Assembly (NCBI GenBank): GCA_007133145.1
Contig: SLNF01000247.1
Coordinates: forward strand, 1 to 8,891
Origin: Nitriliruptorales bacterium
GTDB taxonomy: Bacteria > Actinomycetota > Nitriliruptoria > Euzebyales > Egibacteraceae
DNA: 8,891 bases
Direction: 5' to 3'
A program made the translations under genes and the position numbers. How positions within the stretch are numbered: position 1 is the first letter of the stretch; each line of letters begins with the position of its first letter. The notes under the pieces were generated by a model. The model saw only the letters and a program-made list of their open reading frames with translations. It was not told the origin of the DNA and did no database searches. Below are positions 5,441-8,891 of the stretch, piece after piece.

Positions 5441-6442
5441 TCAGTCGGGCCCGACGGTCGACGCGCGCACGACGACCGTCGGCGGCAGGCGCCACACGAC
5501 CGCCGGACCACCACCGGCGGCGCGGGCGTGCTCGAGGCGCTCGACGGCGGCGGTGGCGATCTCCGCGAGCGGGCGGTGCACCGTCGTGAGCGACGGGCTC
5601 GCAAGCTCGGCGAGGCCGACGTCGTCGAAGCCGGTGACCGCGACGTCGCCGGGCACGGCGAGCGACCGGGCGCGCAGGCCGTCGAGGACACCGAGGGCCA
5701 CGAGGTCGTCGCCGCAGACGATCGCCTCGACGCCGCCGTCACCGCCGACGGCAACACGCCCGGCGACCTCCCGCCCCAGCGCCATCCCGCCGCTGCCGAC
5801 GACCGGCTCGGCGACGGCGCTCGTGCGTCCGGCCTCGACGGCCTCGCGGTAGGCCTCGAGGCGGGCGCTGCCGGTCTCGGGTCCGTCCTCGACGACGAAG
5901 AGCGTGCGCCGGCGGCCGAGCTCGGCGAGGTGGGCGAGCATGAGGCGCACGCCGGCACCCTCGTCGACGGCGATGAGGTCGACGCCGGAGACGCCGACGT
6001 CGTTCTCGACCTGGACGACGTGGACGTGGCGGGAGATCGTCGCGACGAGACCGCGGCTGCGCAGGACGTCGCAGGGCACGATGACGAGCCCGTCGACGGA
6101 GCGGTCGAGCAGCCGCAGCGCGCTCTCCTCCTCGATCTCCGGTGAGCCCTGGGCGTGGGCCATGAGGACGGTGTCACCGCGCTGGTGCAGCTCCTGGGAG
6201 AGCGCCTGCACGAGCCTGGCGTGACGCAGGTCCCCGGCGTTGGGCACGACGACGCCCACGGTGCCGGTGCGCTGTCGCCGCAGGCTGCTCGCCAGGAGGT
6301 TTCGCCGGTAGCCGAGCTCCTCGCTCGCCTCGCGGACGCGCTCGGCGATCTCCGGGCGCACCGGGCGCGACCCGCTGAGCACGCGCGACACCGTGGCGAT
6401 CGACACCCCCGCACGCTCGGCCACGTCCCGCATCGTCGCCAA
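5441..6442 (-). CDS. LacI family transcriptional regulator
   Basis: This 333-residue protein has the normal LacI-family length. The N-terminal helix-turn-helix is canonical (MRDVAERAGVSIATVSRVLSGSRPVRPEIAERV, residues 4-36). The hinge helix is about 48-56 (NLLASSLRR), with Leu54 likely in the minor groove. The periplasmic-binding-like effector domain starts at TVGVVVPN (61-68). It ends with EAIVCGDDLVALGVLDGL (239-256), VPGDVAVTGFDDVGLAELASPSLTTVHRP (263-291) and the C-terminal PPTVVVRAST. TTG at 6442 is chosen over the ATG three codons later: it gives the family's usual (M)ATxxDVAxRAGVS start, and GGAGAG (6450-6455) lies 7 nt before it. No sugar transport or catabolic gene is nearby, so the effector and targets are unknown. 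An AT-rich palindrome just upstream suggests autoregulation. Confidence 0.93.
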   Translation of the reverse strand: MATMRDVAERAGVSIATVSRVLSGSRPVRPEIAERVREASEELGYRRNLLASSLRRQRTGTVGVVVPNAGDLRHARLVQALSQELHQRGDTVLMAHAQGSPEIEEESALRLLDRSVDGLVIVPCDVLRSRGLVATISRHVHVVQVENDVGVSGVDLIAVDEGAGVRLMLAHLAELGRRRTLFVVEDGPETGSARLEAYREAVEAGRTSAVAEPVVGSGGMALGREVAGRVAVGGDGGVEAIVCGDDLVALGVLDGLRARSLAVPGDVAVTGFDDVGLAELASPSLTTVHRPLAEIATAAVERLEHARAAGGGPAVVWRLPPTVVVRASTVGPD

Positions 6443-6468
6443 CGGTCGACTCTCCGACAAGCCCCGAA

Positions 6469-6491
6469 GGAAATGCTTTTCCAAATGGGAA
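6469..6491. promoter_or_regulatory. Candidate LacI-family operator upstream of the regulator
   Basis: GGAAATGCTTTTCC (6469-6482) is a near-perfect palindrome with central GC (12 of 14 bases symmetric), of the GAAAN-centre-NTTTC type bound by many LacI regulators. A second, overlapping inverted repeat TTCC-N5-GGAA runs over 6479-6491. This is the only A/T-rich spot between the two divergent genes. It lies 26 bp from the LacI start and about 200 bp from the HD-GYP start, so autoregulation is more likely than control of the HD-GYP gene. Confidence 0.5.
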
Positions 6492-6694
6492 GGTACGCCG
6501 CGGTGACCGTCAGCGTCAACGCCGGGTTCCCCGACCGGGGCCACCGCCGTCGAGCGCGGTCCACCTCCTCGAGCCCGGCGCCGCCACGGCCCGCGCACGG
6601 TCGACGCGCACAAGGCATTAGGTCCGGGGCCTGACGGCCGACACCACCAGCGGGATCGTGCGCCGCGAGCCCGCCAAACGCCAGCGAGGAGCCG

Positions 6695-7945
6695 ATGTAC
6701 CTCGAGAGGACCGAGCGCCTGCGTCCCGGCGACGTCGTGGCGCAGAGCATCCGCGCGCTCGACGGCACGGTGCTGCTCGCGGAGGGCACGACGCTCGACG
6801 AGCGGCTCATCTCCACGCTCGCGCGCCGGCGGATCCCCGCCATCCAACTGCGTGACGGCTTGGCTGACGACATCGTGCCCGAGCGCACGGTCTCCGAGGA
6901 GACCCGCGCGCGCACCGCGGCTTCGCTCAAGCGCGTGATCGTGGGGCTACAGCACCGCACGCTCGCGGCCACGACCGACGACGGCGAGCGTCCTGCAGGA
7001 ATCGAGGAGACCGCCAGGAGGCTCGGGGATCGGCCCCTGCCGCTGTCGGAGCAAGAGCAGCGCGACCTCGAGGGCCTGCAGCGGGGCATCGAGTCGATCG
7101 TCGACGAGGTCCTCCAAGGTGGGGCCACCGGCAGCCTCACGAGCCTCAAGAGCCACTCCGACTACACCTTCCAGCACTCCGTGGACGTTGCGATCACCTC
7201 GACGCTGCTCGGCCACCTCATTGGCCTTCCGCGCGGGGAGCTGCGCACCCTCGCGCTCGGTGCCGCGCTCCACGACCTCGGCAAGACCTACATCGACCTC
7301 GCGATCCTCGACAAGCCGGGTGCGCTCGACCCCGAGGAGCGCAGGGAGATCGAACGCCATCCCCGCCTCGGCTTCGAGCTCGTCAAGCGGCTGCCGCTGT
7401 CGTCGATCCTGCCGGCCCACATCGCCTTGCAGCACCACGAGCGCCAGGACGGGACGGGCTACCCCAACGGCCTCGACGGCACGAACAGCGTGATGCGCTC
7501 GACCGCCGAGCGCCTCGACCGCCGGCGCATGCTCCTCGTCGCGGAGATCTGCGCCGTCGCCGACGTCCACAGCGCGCTGTCCTCCGACCGGCCCTACCGA
7601 CCGGGGATGCCGCCCGAGCGGGTCCACGCCATCCTCGAGGACATGGCCGGCCCCCACCTCAACACCGAGATGGTCGCGCTCCTCCTCGCGGGCGTGCCGC
7701 TCTACACCGTCGGCACGTGGGTGGAGCTCGCCGGCGGCACCGCCGACGGCTGGCGGGCGGTCGTCGTGACCTCTCGCAGCTCCTCCCTCGAGCGGCCCGT
7801 CGTGCGCGTCCTCGTCAGCCCCGACGGCCGAGCGGCGAGCCGCCCAGAGGAACTCGACCTCGAGCGTCACCCTGAGATCCTCATCCGCGGCCTGCCACCG
7901 GGCGACCCCCTGCCCGAACGGGCGCTGGAGCACGCCGGCCGCTAG
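6695..7945 (+). CDS. HD-GYP domain protein, probable cyclic-di-GMP phosphodiesterase
   Basis: This 416-residue cytoplasmic protein would hydrolyse cyclic-di-GMP. An N-terminal domain (about 7-55, LRPGDVVAQSIRALDGTVLLAEGTTL) is common before HD-GYP. A charged linker follows (60-145). The HD-GYP core is about 155-335: HS at 161-162, HDLGK (193-197), His222, HHERQDGTGYPNGL (247-260), and AD (289-290) before VHSALSSDRPYRPGMP. All expected metal ligands after the first helix and the GYP loop are present. The usual VYDAL after the last Asp is VHSAL here, and the segment between GYP and Asp290 is somewhat longer than usual. The C-terminal part (YTVGTWVELAGG..PVVRVLVSPDG) is the small beta domain often seen after HD-GYP. 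ATG at 6695 follows GAGGAG by only 3 nt. No sensor or transmembrane part is present. A small hairpin (7951-7964) follows the stop. Confidence 0.92.
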   Translation: MYLERTERLRPGDVVAQSIRALDGTVLLAEGTTLDERLISTLARRRIPAIQLRDGLADDIVPERTVSEETRARTAASLKRVIVGLQHRTLAATTDDGERPAGIEETARRLGDRPLPLSEQEQRDLEGLQRGIESIVDEVLQGGATGSLTSLKSHSDYTFQHSVDVAITSTLLGHLIGLPRGELRTLALGAALHDLGKTYIDLAILDKPGALDPEERREIERHPRLGFELVKRLPLSSILPAHIALQHHERQDGTGYPNGLDGTNSVMRSTAERLDRRRMLLVAEICAVADVHSALSSDRPYRPGMPPERVHAILEDMAGPHLNTEMVALLLAGVPLYTVGTWVELAGGTADGWRAVVVTSRSSSLERPVVRVLVSPDGRAASRPEELDLERHPEILIRGLPPGDPLPERALEHAGR

Positions 7946-8004
7946 GCGACCGCGCGGCAGCGCGCGCCGAACGCCCCTTCAGATCCGCGCCGCGTGCGTC
8001 GATA

Positions 8005-8040
8005 CCACTCCCCGAAGCCGTTGACTACGGAGAGGAGTGG
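8005..8040 (+). promoter_or_regulatory. Hairpin that would mask the Shine-Dalgarno of the CAP gene
   Basis: CCACTCC (8005-8011) pairs perfectly with GGAGTGG (8034-8040). Inside it, CCGT (8018-8021) pairs with ACGG (8027-8030) around the loop TGACT. The right outer arm contains the GGAG of the ribosome-binding site (GGAGAGGAG, 8029-8037), 9 nt before the ATG. If the mRNA starts upstream of 8005, the ribosome site would be largely paired. Only the pairing is seen; regulation is inferred. Confidence 0.4.
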
Positions 8041-8046
8041 GCCGCG

Positions 8047-8832
8047 ATGCTCGTGCGGGCAGCCGGACGGCCGCGCGGGCTCAGCGCGCGAGCGGCGGTC
8101 CTCCTCGCGCTCCTGCTCCTCGTGGGCACCCTGCCGACGGGACCAGCCGCCGCCTCTGGACACGCCGAGGGTCACCTCCTCGCCCGGCACAACGAAGCAC
8201 GGTCGGCGGCGGGGCTCGCGCCGTTGCAAGCCGACGGCGGACTGGCCTCGGTCGCACGGGCTTGGTCGGCCCAGATGCGCAACGCCTACGAGGCCGGTGG
8301 TGACCGCAACGGGGCGCTGCGCCACAACCCCTCCCTCGCCTCGCAGCTGCCCGGCGGCTTCCAGCGCGCCGGCGAGAACGTCGGCTACACCGTGCTCACC
8401 GGCGCCTCCGAGACCGAACTGGCAGGTCGCCTCCACGACGCCTACATGGGCTCGCCGGGGCACCGCGCGAACATCCTCGGCGACTTCAACCGTGCCGGCG
8501 TCGGCGTCGTCTCCGCCTCCGACGGGACGATGTGGTCGACGGTCGTCTTCGCGCTCGTCGCCTCCGAGCCCGCGCCCGAGCCGGAGCCCGAGCCGGAACC
8601 CGCGCCCGAGCCCGAGCCGGAACCCGCGCCCGAGCCCGAGCCGGAACCCGCGCCCGAGCCGGAACCGGTCACCGCGTCCTCGCTCTTCGACGAGGGCTGG
8701 CCGGAGGGCTACCTCGCCCCGGGCCCGACCGACGCCGAGAGCCTGCTACCCGGGGTCCGCGACGCCCGCCTCGTGGGCCTGCTGCGCGCCACGCCCGACC
8801 GGTTGCTCCACCTCACCCTGCATCCGCAGTAG
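8047..8832 (+). CDS. Secreted CAP/SCP-domain protein with Pro-Glu repeat linker
   Basis: This 261-residue protein has a Sec signal peptide: basic MLVRAAGRPRGLSAR, a hydrophobic core (about 16-28) and cleavage probably after AAA/S near residue 37. The CAP domain (YkwD/SCP type) spans about 42-172: LLARHNEARSAAGLAPL (44-60), RHNPSL (92-97), GENVGYT (109-115), HDAYMGSPGHRANIL (130-144) and AGVGVV (150-155). The putative cavity residues His93, Glu110 and His139 are present. A Pro-Ala-Pro-Glu repeat (about 175-207) follows, then a 54-residue tail (ASSLFDEGWPEGYL..LLHLTLHPQ) that I do not recognise. A Pro-Glu linker of this kind usually spans the cell wall or separates domains, so the tail may be a small binding domain. 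No LPXTG motif or C-terminal membrane helix is seen, so it is likely released or held noncovalently. The molecular function of bacterial CAP proteins is unclear. Confidence 0.9.
   Translation: MLVRAAGRPRGLSARAAVLLALLLLVGTLPTGPAAASGHAEGHLLARHNEARSAAGLAPLQADGGLASVARAWSAQMRNAYEAGGDRNGALRHNPSLASQLPGGFQRAGENVGYTVLTGASETELAGRLHDAYMGSPGHRANILGDFNRAGVGVVSASDGTMWSTVVFALVASEPAPEPEPEPEPAPEPEPEPAPEPEPEPAPEPEPVTASSLFDEGWPEGYLAPGPTDAESLLPGVRDARLVGLLRATPDRLLHLTLHPQ
8569..8664 (+). repeat. In-frame 24-bp tandem repeat coding for the Pro-Glu linker
   Basis: The unit CCCGCGCCCGAGCCCGAGCC plus GGAA (24 bp) occurs exactly at 8599-8622 and 8623-8646. A longer 30-bp variant lies at 8569-8598 and a shortened 18-bp copy at 8647-8664. 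Each codes for Pro-Ala-Pro-Glu-Pro-Glu-Pro-Glu. Identical DNA copies point to recent slippage, so the linker length probably varies between strains. Confidence 0.85.
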
Positions 8833-8854
8833 CCGTCGGGTGGCCACCCGACGG
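8833..8854 (+). terminator. Perfect palindrome directly after the CAP stop codon
   Basis: CCGTCGGGTGG (8833-8843) is followed at once by its exact reverse complement CCACCCGACGG (8844-8854). As RNA it folds to a stem of at least 8 GC-rich pairs with a short loop. It begins on the base after the TAG. No T-run follows, as is common for terminators of high-GC actinobacteria. Confidence 0.6.
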
Positions 8855-8891
8855 CGGCGACGTCACTGAAGGCGACGTGCGCGCGACGCTG

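Noticed and set aside
3225..5495. 756-codon open frame on the minus strand opposite the VanW gene
   Set aside because: Composition (runs of Arg, Gly, Asp, Val) and lack of motifs mark it as the antisense shadow of a GC-rich gene; it also overlaps the 97-residue gene.
6443..6847. Longer N-terminal extension of the LacI frame
   Set aside because: The extension overlaps the HD-GYP coding region and operator-like palindrome and lacks motifs; TTG at 6442 gives the family-typical N-terminus with a well-spaced SD.
8569..8664. CRISPR-like array from the regularly spaced repeats
   Set aside because: The repeats are contiguous, in frame, without spacers and code for a Pro-Glu linker.

Overview
The window is very GC-rich. 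Its codons end almost always in G or C, it uses GTG and TTG starts, and its few AT-rich spots coincide with apparent operators. It carries a VanW/peptidoglycan-binding protein, an HD-GYP protein with the C-terminal extension common in high-GC Gram-positives, and a secreted CAP/SCP protein. This fits a chromosomal segment of a high-GC actinobacterium (Actinomycetota). A deep lineage such as Nitriliruptoria or Acidimicrobiia is a guess from style only. I see no insertion sequence, phage gene or CRISPR array.

Left part (1-1930): a tRNA-Val(GAC) with an unusual C at position 33; a 58-residue protein on the minus strand; and, divergent from it, an MFS efflux-type transporter. Their shared promoter region holds a strong Fur-superfamily box, so both may respond to a metal. 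A 68-residue membrane protein converges on the transporter.

Centre-left (1929-3233): a 356-bp gene-poor stretch with a conspicuous hairpin, then a minus-strand operon of thioredoxin and a DUF302 protein overlapping by 8 nt. Upstream of the thioredoxin is a CsoR/CstR-like operator (TACCCC-GT-GGGGTA). Together these suggest a thiol, persulfide or copper stress module controlled by a regulator encoded elsewhere. A minus-oriented intrinsic terminator lies between this operon and the next gene although no minus-strand gene ends there.

Centre-right (3234-5440): a 581-residue membrane-anchored VanW-family protein (probable envelope/peptidoglycan role), followed by a 97-residue membrane protein with an inverted repeat in its leader.

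Right part (5441-8891): a LacI-family regulator (TTG start, AT-rich operator-like palindrome just upstream); divergent from it an HD-GYP cyclic-di-GMP phosphodiesterase; then a secreted CAP-domain protein with a Pro-Glu repeat linker and an unrecognised C-terminal tail. Its Shine-Dalgarno sequence lies in a potential hairpin, and a perfect palindrome follows its stop codon.

No single large undescribed system is evident. The best leads are the metal box with its tiny divergent partner gene, the Trx-DUF302 operon under a CsoR/CstR-type site, the C33 tRNA, and the possible SD-masking hairpin of the CAP gene.
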